Part shown: positions 18,406 to 28,416 of the stretch, in pieces
Layout: every line of letters starts with the position of its first letter
Position numbering within the stretch: the first letter of the stretch is position 1
Source: Mercenaria mercenaria
Lineage: Eukaryota; Mollusca; Bivalvia; Venerida; Veneridae
Length of the DNA: 64,000 nucleotides
Assembly (NCBI RefSeq): GCF_021730395.1
Contig: NC_069361.1
Span: 74,843,001-74,907,000, forward strand
Direction of reading: 5' to 3'
Translations under genes and position numbers: made by a program
The notes under the pieces: model-generated
The model's input: the letters and a program-made list of their open reading frames with translations, nothing else
Databases searched by the model: none
Told to the model about the DNA's origin: nothing

Positions 18406-18594
18406 TCATTTTTTTTTCATTCTATTCTTTGTACGTCCTCTAGGGATTGCTCTTTCCAAGTCGACTGTCGTAGCCTGCTCGTCTTTAGTGATGAATCGCT
18501 GTGACAAATGCAGCCTGATAACAAAATTCAGATAATCCGGGTCCAAACCATATACATTTGTCATGGATGACTGACGTACGACCGGTTGATTCAT
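18406..18594 (-). CDS. Possible terminal exon, unrecognised basic C-terminus
   Basis: A minus-strand frame of about 62 codons ends in a basic tail (RGRTKNRMKKK, then stop). Its body has mixed composition that looks coding (SMTNVYGLDPDYLNFVIRLH). It could begin at the ATG near 18594 or be entered from an AG just upstream (ATGATCAG). It may belong with the minus-strand frame at 18821-19096. No family is recognised, no polyadenylation signal is convincing, and it could be chance. Confidence 0.28.
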   Translation of the reverse strand: MNQPVVRQSSMTNVYGLDPDYLNFVIRLHLSQRFITKDEQATTVDLERAIPRGRTKNRMKKK

Positions 18595-18849
18595 CTTCTG
18601 ATCATGTAAATATGTTATATGATATGTATATTAAGAAGTATATAATATGATCATATATTTATATGAAACTTTTGTTTAGTGCTTTTAGTTTAAGGTAAAA
18701 AAAAACACAAAGCAGAATCTGAATAGAGAATATACATAATTACATGTTTAGAAAAGCAACACGCGAACGTGTACTGTCGGAGCCATCTATAAAGAGAAGC
18801 AAAAAAGGAGATTTGATTCCTTAATACTTTCTACTGTTAATCAAATGCA

Positions 18850-19093
18850 TACACGTGTGTAATAACAGACAACGATGACAGAATATATGGCTAACTGTAT
18901 TTTGCGAAACGGATCGGAACAAGTTCTTGGGCACCATTATAGTCACGGCCGTTTCAAAACGTGCGACCACCACGGTCTTGCCAAATCTGTAGAAACGTTC
19001 GCTGTCAATATACGTCAGGTCGTAGCTGGAACTGGTCAGCAAAACTACCTGGCTCTCGCGATTTTCTGTCACTCGTGTGAAAAATAAAATGGG
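18850..19093 (-). CDS. Possible internal or terminal exon, unrecognised
   Basis: On the minus strand an open frame reads, in part, SQVVLLTSSSYDLTYIDSER then FYRFGKTVVVARFETAVTIM, an alternation of beta-like hydrophobic residues with a G+C content above the flanks. The plus strand is also open over 18875-19087. I prefer the minus strand because its composition is more protein-like and the next minus-strand frame lies 250 bp downstream. No domain was recognised and the exon limits are not fixed. Confidence 0.28.
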
Positions 19094-19201
19094 CATATTG
19101 AAATTGGTATTGCAGTTATTTTTGTTAGCAAGCGATCGCTCGAGTTGTTTACTAGCTTAGCTTTAAGAGGTGTGCATTAAAATAATGCTTTTTCTTATTT
19201 A

Positions 19202-19411
19202 CTGTGAAATCATTTAAATTCGCTGGCATGAAATTTCGCGCAAATGTGAAAAAGGACTGTTTCGCGCGGGCTTTAATTCGCGCATTTTCAATTTTAGAAA
19301 TGAAAAAAAATATAATTAAAAAATAATAATAACGCGGTCTTTAATTCGCGCATCGGTCCTAGCGCCAAATACGCGAAAATTCGTCCTACGCGAATAAAAA
19401 TGATTTCACAG
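19202..19411. mobile_element. Palindromic MITE with TA target duplication (210 bp)
   Basis: The terminal inverted repeats CTGTGAAATCATTT and AAATGATTTCACAG are flanked by TA on both sides (19200-19201 and 19412-19413), as for Tc1/mariner-mobilised elements. The interior carries repeated AATTCGCGC / GCGCGAATT motifs. There is no coding region. CTGTGAAATC-ended elements are a common mollusc MITE type. Confidence 0.8.
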
Positions 19412-19445
19412 TAGTCTGCGCGGTTCAGGGGGACAGTCAATGCAG

Positions 19446-19672
19446 AAGAGCCTCTGGCCGATTGGTTAAGGTTCCTGGCTTCAAATCGCTTGATCCTCGT
19501 CTCTGTAGTTTTGGATGTAGAATTTCTCATGCGAGGATGAGTGGAAGGTCAGTGGTTCAAGCCAGGCACACCCTCGTGCCTGAAATAATGCCCGGAGAGG
19601 CACCGGGCTCGTTGCTATATCATATTTGTGTCGGTGGTGTGAAATTAAACAAATTGTCTTCGTTTTAAATGG
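19446..19672 (+). repeat. tRNA-derived SINE, diverged copy
   Basis: The box A-like CTGGCCGATTGGTTAAGG is followed by GGCTTCAAATCGCTTG (a leucine-tRNA-like anticodon region), GGAAGGTCAGTGGTTCAAGCC, GAAATAATGCCCGGAGAGGCAC and a GTGTCGGTGGTGTGAAATTAAA end. The same order of motifs is seen at 60868-61140. It is less complete at the 3' end and probably old. Confidence 0.7.
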
Positions 19673-19706
19673 AGATGAGCCGTCTTTTCCTTCCTGTCAG
19701 CGAGTA

Positions 19707-20576
19707 CACTCAACAAAATTCCTAATCGGTCAGTTCATATTTGTATTACTATTTTGTTAATAATGCATGTATTTAAACGAAATTTCACATGCCGACATTT
19801 GAATAGGTACTGCAGCTAATTATTAATTTATTTTTTGCGACTCTTGGCCGAAGTAACCGCATTAGGCGTTTTGCCTAATATTGGATATTTTGCACGTGCA
19901 GGGCATGTGCACCAAAATGCACGTGTTCGTTTACACTTCTGGCATTACTGACGAAAAGTCCTACTAGAAAAACACATATCATGGTGAAATTGACACAAGA
20001 GCAATGCGATCGAGCTGTCGGAATGTTGCTATAGCTGGGACACATTTACGACACGTGTGTAATTATTTTTGCAATTTCAAAAGAATTCTGATGTAATTTG
20101 TTTGTAGCTGTCACTTTGATGGTTATTTCTATTTTTTTTAACCTTATTTCCGTTTACAAGAACCTTCAGTCGTTGGTTATTTACCATCCGCGCTCTTTTG
20201 GCGAAATTTAACCCGAGTACAATTCATTAAGTGACCGATTTTGAATTTTGTTGTATAATTTCGACAGCCCGGGCGCGTTGCTCTTGTGTCAATTTCACGA
20301 TGACTCGTGTGTTTTTTCTAGTAGGACTTTCGTCAGTAATGCCAAAAGTGTTCATTAACACGTGCATATTGATGCACATGCCCTGCACGTGCAAAATATG
20401 CTAAATTGGTCAAAACGCCTAATGCGGTAACTTGGCGGTGAATCGGTCAAAAATAAATCAATAATTAGCTGCAGTACCTATTTAAATGTCGGTATGTGAA
20501 AGTTCGTGTAAATACATGCATTATTAACAAAATAGTAATACAATAAAAACTGACCGATCAGGAATTTTGTTGAGTG
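19707..20576. mobile_element. Tc1-type fold-back element with arms of about 300 bp (870 bp)
   Basis: The ends ACTCAACAAAATTCCTAATC and the complementary CAGGAATTTTGTTGAGT are flanked by TA (19705-19706, 20577-20578). The inverted arms extend about 300 bp each, through GCACGTGCAGGGCATGTGCA and CAGTAATGCCAAAAGTGTTC, to the start of a transposase-like frame: inner parts of both arms encode KLTQEQ.RA.G, the amino-terminal helix of Tc1-family transposases. The centre (about 20035-20195) is unrelated A+T-rich DNA. It is therefore a non-autonomous derivative that kept only transposase starts in mirror image. A one-sided relative lies at 55581-55985. Confidence 0.8.
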
Positions 20577-20670
20577 TATATGTTCATGTTTTTACACGAA
20601 TGTGCTGTTCTGTTCACGGACAGTCGCACACACCGTAGGTCGAATAAAGCAGGGGTATATTTGTCGTATT

Positions 20671-21707
20671 TTTAGCTCATCTGATTTTTTGAAAAAAAAT
20701 GGTGAGTTATTGTCATCACTTGAGCGGTTGTCGGCGTCGGCGTCGGCGTCGGCGTCTGCGTCGGCGTTGCCTGGTTAAGTTTTATGTTTAGGTCAGCTTT
20801 TCTCCTAAACTAACAAAGCTATTGCTTTGAAACTTGGAATACTTGTTCACCATCATAAGCTGACCCTGCATAGCAAGAAACATAACTCCATCTTGCTTTT
20901 TGCAAGATTTATGGCCCCTTTTGTACTTAGAAAATGTAAGATTTCTTGGTTAAGTTTTATGTTTAGGTCAACTTTTCTCCTAAACTATCAAAGCTATTGC
21001 TTTGAAACTTGGAATACTTGTTCACCATCATAAGCAGACCCTGTACATCAAGAAACATAACTCCATCTTGCTTTTTGCAAGAATTATTGCCCCTTTTGGA
21101 CTTAGAAAATCAGTTTTCTTGGTTAAGTTTTATGTTTAGGTCAGCTTTTATCCTAAACTATCAAAGCTATTCCTTTAAAACTTGCAACACTTGTTCACCA
21201 TCATAAGCTGACCCTGTACAGCAAGAAACATAACTCCATCATGCTTTTTGCAAGATTTATGGCCCCTTTTGGACTTAGAAAATATCAGATTTCTTGGTTA
21301 AGTTTTATGTTTAGGTCAACTTTTTCTCTTAAACTATCAAAGCTATTGCTTTAAAACTTGCAACTCTTGTTCACCATCATAAGCTGACCCTGTACAGCAA
21401 GCAACATAACTCCATCCTGCTTTTTGCAATAATTATTGCCCTTTTTGGACTTAGAAAAATCATTTTCTTGGTTGAATATTATGTTTAAGTCAACTTTTCT
21501 CATAAACTATCAAAGCTATTGCTTTAAAACTTGCAACAATTTTTCACCATCATAAGTGGACACTGTACATCAAGAAACATAGCTCTATCCTGCTTTTTGC
21601 AAGAGTGATGGCCCTTTTTAGACTTAGAAAATCATGGGTAGGACAATATTTCTATTATACAAAAAAAATCAGATGAGCGTCAGCACCCGCAAGGCGGTGC
21701 TCTTGTT
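20671..21707 (+). mobile_element. Helentron-like non-autonomous element with five 175-bp units
   Basis: The 5' end is TTTAGCTCATCTGATTTTTTG, followed by a GTCGGC minisatellite (20729-20766). There are then five units starting TTGGTTAAGTTTTATGTTTAGG-like at about 20771, 20948, 21119, 21295 and 21469, each with CACCATCATAAGCTGACCCTG and TTGCAAGATTTATGGCCCC. The 3' end has AAAAATCAGATGAGCG, a subterminal inverted copy of the 5' end, then a hairpin AGCACC/GGTGCT (21682-21701) and CTTGTT (21702-21707). Subterminal inverted repeats, a unit array and a 3' hairpin are known for Helentron-associated elements. The small plus-strand frames in the units are not genes. Confidence 0.75.
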
Positions 21708-21904
21708 AAACTGCCGTATTACTTTCGTTTTCTATATGATCTCAACAACACCGAAAACAACCTCGCGAAGCTCAAGATGGGTTTAAAAAAATGAGATACC
21801 AATATTTTTTTTCATGTCTATGGCATTTTTGAACGTCAGTCTGTTAACTTTCAAGTTTCAGACGACGATTTTTAAACGTTCGTTTGACTAAACACGTGTT
21901 ACAA

Positions 21905-22135
21905 ACTTCACTCGAGTTGTTAAGATCACTGACTACGAATCACTTGCCCGATTCGAGTCTTGCTTGGAACTGAATTCTTCATACGAGAAAGCCATTCAAC
22001 TGGGTTACGGAAGGCCGCTGGTTCTACCCAGGTGCCAGCTCGTAATGAAATAATGCACGTATGGTGAATTGGGGGCTTTCCTCCACCGTCAAAAGCTGGA
22101 ATGTCGCCATATGACCTATAATTTTGTCTGTGTGA
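21905..22135 (+). repeat. tRNA-derived SINE copy
   Basis: It shows GAGTTGTTAAGATCACTGAC, CACTTGCCCGATTCGAGTC (box B), GAATTCTTCATACGAGAAAGCC, TTACGGAAGGCCGCTGGTTC, TACCCAGGTGCCAGCTCGT, AATGAAATAATGC and CTTTCCTCCACCGTCAAAAG. It corresponds module by module to 60868-61140. A frame that begins in its tail and runs to 22344 is not supported as a gene. Confidence 0.75.
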
Positions 22136-23162
22136 AAAAATACTTGCTTATTCAAGACCGAAATTCCATTTACGGAGAGAATAACAGATGCACGAATGGT
22201 GCAGATTTAACTGAAAATGTGTATTGTGTTTTTTCTTCAGAGGAAGATACTTTAATCAAACAAACACATCATTTTATTTTAATGCTGGAAGAACTTTGTT
22301 TTATGAGATTATTAGAAACAAAATGGTTTAACTTCGGCCCTTAACTTTCTGTTGCCTTTTATAGTACTGTAAAAAATTTGCTTCGTTAAAGTATAATGTT
22401 GCGTATTATTACTTTTACCTGATATAAATCGCCAGTATACAGTTTGTGCTACTTACAACACTTCGATTTCGCCAGGCTGAAGATAAAACGTATTATAATT
22501 CGAAAAAAATATGACATTTTTTTTTGTATCATGGCTTGCTGGCCTATAGTCAAAACTCGGGACACTCGGACACAGTTTTTTTTTAACTGGCACGTTATTC
22601 AGTGTATAATAAGTCAATATATTTTATTTACTCACGGAATTAAGAAGAACTTTGGTGTCCTATATTACTGATGCGATAGACTTAACTTGGCTGACATTGT
22701 ATTGGCTATGTCGGAAGTAGAACATTTTTCTTTTTGAAGTCCTAGTTCTTGATCGATGGCTGCCAGTATAAGATCGACCTCTTAAACTGAAGTTACTAAC
22801 ACATTCCTAATTTGCTTGGTTGGACAAAAGAAATTGGAGTGAGGATATTTTGATCAAATAGATAGTTGATAAGTTTTGTTTATTTTTGTTTGAGAATAAA
22901 TTGATATAGTCCTATAACCGATAAAACATCAACAGGAGATAACTAACGTTTTCCCCGTTGCTTATGTCATCATGAGGTTTTCAATTGAGTTTTAAATATA
23001 ATGCATGCTTGGAATTTTATTCGTATCTCAAAATATCTATATAGAAAGCACGAATGTCAGATGCAGGTGTGCTAATTTCAAAATTTACGTCGACTAGTAA
23101 GCCATATGGCCGATAATTAATCAAAATGCACACCTGAAATTATTTTGTCTGATCGACATATT
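22136..23162. other. No recognisable gene or repeat
   Basis: The stretch is A+T-rich DNA. Open frames at 22069-22344 and 22444-22671 lack splice context and protein-like composition. Nothing else was seen. Confidence 0.5.
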
Positions 23163-23605
23163 CAGGATGGCCAACCCACCTAACTTTTGGATACTATACA
23201 CAGGGAGAAAATGTTCCGATTCTGGTGACATTTTGCTTATATTTTTCGTGTTACTTGACGGATTTTCATAAAATTAAGTGCGTGTAAGACAGCAAAACGC
23301 GTGCTTTCCTCTGCACAGAGCGTCTGAAATCAGTTCTCAGTAGTTTTCTCAAACACTTAGCCCAACTGCGTAACTGTACATTATCTACACAGTCCACGAA
23401 AAGCGTTTGGGTGAAGTGTTTGAGAACTGTACTGAGAACTGATGACAGACGCTTTGTGCGGATGAAAACATTCGACATACTTTAATTTATGAAAATCCAT
23501 CAAGTAATAAGGAAAATATATGCAAAATACATTGTATTACCTCATAGAGAGGTTTTCACCGTGTTTATGGTATCCAAATGTCACTAAGGTTAGTCACCCT
23601 ACTAT
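23163..23605. mobile_element. Long fold-back (palindromic) element, about 440 bp
   Basis: The two halves are imperfect inverted copies with arms of about 180-190 bp. The left half has TTTTGGATACTATA..ACAGGG, TTACTTGACGGATTTTCATAA, CACAGAGCGTCTGAAATCAG and TTCTCAGTAGTTTTCTCAAACAC. The right half carries the complements of each in reverse order, ending GTATCCAAATGTCACTAAGG. The loop is about 23355-23410. The minus-strand frame 23266-23478 simply crosses the palindrome. No transposase is present. Confidence 0.7.
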
Positions 23606-24619
23606 TGCAACTTCATTTTTTCACCAAGAGAGATTAATTCCCGAAAACTGAAATTGATGCGAATGTATGATAAAATATAGATAAAGTTACGGAATTAAGC
23701 ACGTATTTTTCACCAAGAGAAAGAATTCAAATCAAACACATTTTGCAATAAGTGAAGGGAATTGAATAAAAATATATTTCATTATTTTCAGTTTTAAATC
23801 GTCATTTTTTTACGATTTCAAATTTTGTCTTCGGTGCATCAAAACATCCAAGAATTTATGTCTCCCACCGGAGTAGTTGGCTTAGGACCAGGCGGAGGGT
23901 TCGATCCCCACTTCCTGTTAGTTCTGGTATTAGTAAATGTGTCTTTGTCCGTATCCACTTCTTCACTCACACTTACAACAGAACCTAAAACGTGAAACAT
24001 ACATACATTTTTACGACATCAAAGGATTTTCTAAATGTCTTGACAATGAAAAATGTTTAATGTCGTCGCCTGTTACAGGAAATCAATTGTTTAACCTCCC
24101 AGGTGCGGGTTAGTATCTGCAATAGTATCCAACACTTATCCGCTTGTTTAGCTATCCGCTGGTTCAATTTTAAGGCATCTTAATGAAACTGGTAGATACG
24201 ACACAATATCTTTTGATTGTTATAATCAATATTCTAATGTTATATCAATATCCGAAGCACAGACAAAACGGCGTATAAAGTTTTAAGAAACTAGCTCTGT
24301 CCCGAAGGGACACATTTGACTTTCGTGTTAAGGTCCATTGTCGTTTATGAATATGAATGAATATTGTCAAGAATGACGTGTTTCTAGGTATTGGCATGTT
24401 AACCTCTCTGCTAATCGGACAGTCCTTTTCAGGGTGACATTACTTTTTAAATCTTGGGGATATCTTTAATATAAAATGGTCAACTTTCATGACCGAAACA
24501 CACCTGTCTATCATCAGTTTTGATCTCATTCATTCATAATGTCATTTTTATACCACTACTTGAAAGGCATTTTAAAACATACATTTTTATAAAAAAATGC
24601 GTCGCTGAAAATGTCCTAA
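23606..24619. other. Mostly unannotated; one weak tRNA-like segment
   Basis: At about 23880-23930 a stretch (GGAGTAGTTGGCTTAGGACC, then GGAGGGTTCGATCCCC) resembles tRNA boxes A and B and may be a short SINE relic. At 24293-24312 there is a small hairpin TGTCCCGAAGGGACA. The remainder shows nothing that I can name. It probably includes the 3' flank of the gene at 24649-25239. Confidence 0.4.
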
Positions 24620-24625
24620 TTTATT
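24620..24625 (-). promoter_or_regulatory. Polyadenylation signal AATAAA
   Basis: AATAAA on the minus strand lies about 24 bases after the stop codon of the gene at 24649-25239, which would give a very short 3' untranslated region. Confidence 0.45.
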
Positions 24626-24648
24626 TACCATACACATATGTTAGAAAC

Positions 24649-25239
24649 CTAAATCTTACCGCTTCTGCTTGAATATTTTGGCGGGGAAGACTCCTGAGAC
24701 AAGTCTGACCCTTGTCGATCCATGCCCGGTACGGAATCGTCACCTCCGCGTTTCAATAGTTTCCAGATCCCCATACCAGCTCCACCAATCAGAAGAGGGC
24801 TCATGGCGCCAGCGGCTGCCGCGAGAACTTCGGACTTGCTCGCGGCATCAGCAGCCATCGACTCGCCACCATCCTCGGCGTCACTCGAAAAGTTGCATTC
24901 GCAGTCTTTTTTCGTAAGAGGACATTGGTCCTATGTAAGAACATGAAAACACAAGAAAGTCCGTAAAAGGTAATACTAGGCCTAATCACTTGGAGTATTG
25001 AATTTATTATATTTCAAAACATGTCATGGAATCCAAAGTTTTTGCCAACCATGATTAAACCGCAGTTCAAAGAATTAAATATCTCTAACTTAGCAGCACC
25101 GGAACTCCTTGAAATATCAGTTTTGGTAAAAATAATCAAATTCTAACAAGACTGTGAACAAGTAAAGCCTTACCTCGGCAGTTGCAACGGCTAAAACCAA
25201 GACCAGCACTAATATACGAAACCGGCCTCTGTTGAACAT
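24649..25239 (-). CDS. Small type I membrane protein (paralogue A), two exons, 115 aa, unrecognised family
   Basis: Exon 1 (25239-25174, 22 codons) starts MFNRGRFRILVLVLVLAVAT, a clear signal peptide, and ends at GAG|GTAAGG. Exon 2 (24930-24649) follows a TTCTTACATAG acceptor in phase 0, and the joined frame is 116 codons including the stop. The mature part has three cysteines (C25, C32, C34; CPLTKKDCEC), an acidic spacer, one transmembrane helix at about 57-78 with a glycine run (GGAGMGIWKLLKRGG), then a hydrophilic tail with DRQGSDLSQES and a PPKY motif that fits the PPxY consensus bound by WW domains. It is inferred to be a single-pass surface protein. The gene at 33354-34155 is a paralogue with the same intron position and motifs. 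I know no named family with this layout. Confidence 0.72.
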
Positions 25240-26806
25240 AGTTTTCAAGAATATCAACTCACGACAAAAAACGAATAAAGACAAAAAGACGTCCGAATGA
25301 TACTTTATTGTACAACTATTTACAGATTAATTCTTCACATAATGAAAATCCTGCTTTGAAATCGATACCCTTATCAAGCATCGATTCCATTCCCGATATA
25401 CAAAATCTTCCCGTTCCGCCGTGGAGTTAAAATATTTTTGTAACCTTCCAATTGATAAATATATCCATAACCATAATTGATTTTTTGGTTGCGGCCTTTC
25501 TAAAATATGACGTCAATGAAATGAAGTTTCCTTCTTAATTTAAAAACCACAGACCAACGCAGCGCTATAGATTTAAATTTAATCACAAGCTAGCTAAATG
25601 TCTGAGAAAATAAAATGTTGGCATAGACTTATATTTCTGGATAGATGTACACTAGTTCTGACTCACTGAGTAAACTGGCTTTATCGTGTCGGCTTGTCAA
25701 TTTATTTGTATTTTGCATAATAATTTATTAAAAAATGCAAAACAGTGCCTTCGTTAAAACACAAGGACCTTACAGTATTAAAAACTTAGTCAATACAAAC
25801 GGTTAGAAAGCGTTTATTAAATACATGTATGAAAGATAACAAATTGATTAAAAACTGGATACTGTTAGGTTATGATATAAAGTTATTTTAAATACATAAC
25901 AAATAAGCATGGAAACCCGATTAAAGTGACAAAATAAAATTCAAAGCGCAGTTGTCTTGATTGTAGAGTATAAAAGGACCGAAATGAAGCCACCATGTCA
26001 GTTGTCACCAGTCCTGGAATTAGGTTTCGGTTTCCTACAGTTGTCATTCAATAAACTAGAATTAATAAGGAAAATAGAAACACATTGATATAGTCAGTGT
26101 AACATGTGAATTTGTAACAAGAAGAGTAACCCATCGTACTCCACATTCCATACAATGGTATAAAGGAGGAGCCGCAATGAGAGCAATGTAGTCAAAAGCA
26201 AACTGCGAACTGCAGTGCAGCTAGGAAAACGAGAGTTATTCTAGTGCTTATTCTATTTCAAAAGGACGAGGACTCTGTACGAATACCCATGTTCTAAAAA
26301 CACGGTCCTAAAAAGACTAAACCCTACTGCAGCGTGTATTGATTTGCACATGACAAATACACGAAATACTTAGAACAAAGCATATAGAAAACGAGTACAA
26401 AAAAAAGAACAAAATGGGACACCGCACTAGAACAGTCAGTGGTCAAAACACTACTGGTGAGATCGAAACAGGTTAACTGTACATAAAACTTCACTCTTAA
26501 TGCCCAACATGTTCTGTCACAAACAGGTGTACGTTAAGGTATCCTCGACAGGCCAATCCATAACACGCGTAATGGTAACAAAAGCGTAGACCTTCCTGCA
26601 AAGGCCAACGAAATTCTCGTGTTAATATATAAAAATAAAAACCCACTAAACCTACCATATACGTATGTATTCAATAACTTTTCAGACCCGACAAAACAAG
26701 ACAGAAGACAAATATGAACACAACTCAGTCCAGCTGGGCCATTTAGTATACCACCTGCCCACCTAACACAACAAGGTTTTTTTTAAGTCTGAACACAAAA
26801 GCGGAC
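25240..26806. other. Intergenic, probably promoter side of paralogue A
   Basis: No reading frame or repeat is supported. On the minus strand a possible AATAAA (25302-25307, TTTATTGTACAAC on plus) could mark the 3' end of an upstream minus-strand transcript. No coding exon for it was found before 27 kb. Confidence 0.4.
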
Positions 26807-27112
26807 CACCTTGATAGCATAGTGGTAGACCGCCCGCTTCGTGTGCGGGAGGTCGTGGGTTCGCTCCCTGACCGCCCATACAAAAAGACGTCAAAATGGC
26901 CCTAGTAGCTTCGCATTTAGAGGATAGAGGATAGTTCTAGGACTGGTCAGTCCGATGTCATTACATGTATCTACGGCGTGATATTCCAGCAGCAGCACCA
27001 TTAAATTGGGCATCGTGCTCACTGCTACAAGTAGACACAGTAGAGTAAATGATTGTAAAACGGTTGAAAAGGGACGTTAATTCCCACTCTCATCCTTCCC
27101 GCTCCCCACAAA
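26807..27112 (+). repeat. tRNA-derived SINE of a second family
   Basis: The head has box A TAGCATAGTGGTAGACC, an anticodon arm CCCGC-TTCGTGT-GCGGG and box B GGTTCGCTCCC. The body follows with ATCTACGGCGTGATATTCCAG, then the tail GGGCATCGTGCTCACTGCTACAAGTAGACAC and GACGTTAAT. The tail is shared with the 5'-truncated copy at 63346-63442, which supports a mobile SINE rather than a tRNA gene. The minus-strand frame 27025-27219 overlaps it and is not a gene. Confidence 0.75.
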
Positions 27113-27422
27113 CACACACAAGCTCGCATAATTAACAAAAGAAAAAATGCGGCATGCCTCGTAAGAATTTTGGCTATAACATCTTTCAACAAAAGATTTT
27201 TTAATTTCACCGAACACAATCTTGAAATTACGACGTTTATAAATATCCTATAAAATCAGAGGTTTTCTATTTAAACCAAACAGGAATTACGATAGCTTAA
27301 CAGAGAAAAAAATATTTGCACAGCTTTTGATAACGGTAACTCTGCGGAAAGAGTTCAATGAATTACGTTAATTTAAGTCAAGGCTCTAGAAAATCTAAGA
27401 AATTGGAATATATATATATCTA

Positions 27423-27957
27423 CGGAAGCATGGAGGGGACATCGGATTTTTTAAATTTTAATTTATCTCGTGGCCACGAGATATAACTAAGAAAAAACGA
27501 AAAACAAAAAATGTTATCTCGTTGTCACGAGATATAACTAAGAAAAAACAACAACAATTTCTTAATTCGTGGCCACGAAATATAAGTAAGAAAAAATATA
27601 TAATTTTAGCAAAAATCGTTTTTCGTTGTTTTTTTTCTTACTTCTATTTCGTGCCCACGAATGAGCAAAAATCGTTTTTTGTTTGTTTCTTAGTTATATT
27701 TCGCGGCCACGAATAAGCAAAACATCGTTGTTTTTTTCTTAGTTATATTTCGTGGCCACGAATTAGCAAAACATCGTTTTTTTTTTTCTTACTTATATTT
27801 CGTGGCCACGAATTAGCAAAAATCGTTTTTTTTTCTTAGTTATATTTCTTGGCCACGAGTTAACATTTTTTTGTTTTTCGTTTTTTTTTCTTAGTTATAA
27901 CTCGTGGCCACGAGATAGATTAAAATTAAAAAGTCCGATGTCCCCTCCATGTTTCCG
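27423..27957. mobile_element. MITE with TA duplication and GTGGCCACGA minisatellite core (535 bp)
   Basis: The inverted ends CGGAAGCATGGAGGGGACAT and ATGTCCCCTCCATGTTTCCG continue inward to ATCGGATTTTT/AAAAAGTCCGA. TA flanks both sides (27421-27422, 27958-27959). The interior contains about nine copies of the palindrome TCGTGGCCACGA separated by AATATAACTAAGAAAAAA-like spacers, on both strands. There is no coding capacity; the frame 27522-27716 is spurious. Confidence 0.85.
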
Positions 27958-28213
27958 TATATATCCCATGTGATAAACGCAAGTTTGTAATCGTGAACTG
28001 GAGAATGATCTAAGACCGATAGACAATAAACACTCTGATTTTAAACTCTTGTATGTTTTATACATTTATTAGCCCAGGAGGAATACACAAAGATTTTAAG
28101 GATCATATGGCTGTAATGGAAGAAGCTAACTAAAGTTGTGGCCATTATATCCATGGTTCATAATGTGGACAGGCAATAAGCAAAGGAATATAAGGTTTTA
28201 ATGAAAGGTGCAG

Positions 28214-28416
28214 ATTAACGGCTACCCTCCTAAATTTCTATAATGAACTTGCTTATCTTTCAGTTTGGACTGTGCCATTACCTGCTAAAAGAAGATACTG
28301 ACTGAAAAGTGAACAGTGCATATCTTGATCAGACTGCACGGATGTGCAGGCTGATGCATGATCTACACTTGTCGCAAAGGCAGAATCAATCGTGTCCAGC
28401 ATGATTATGGTTAAAG
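28214..28416. mobile_element. Palindromic MITE (CTGCACG/GCAGGCTGAT family), copy 1
   Basis: The ends are TTAACGGCTACCCTCCTAAA and a complementary stretch closing GTGTCCAGCATGATTATGGT then TAAAG. Internal phrases TCAGTTTGGACTGTGCCATT, AGACTGCACGGATGTGCAGG and GTCGCAAAGGCAGAATCAAT recur in copies at 32255-32467 and 36596-36810. The short palindrome in the middle (CTGCACGGATGTGCAG) is typical of the family. Confidence 0.75.

Noticed and set aside
24669-24946. Plus-strand frames of 74-82 codons
   Set aside because: They are shadows of exon 2 of paralogue A.
26810-26885. Free-standing tRNA gene
   Set aside because: The tRNA-like head is followed by a SINE body and tail shared with 63346-63442.
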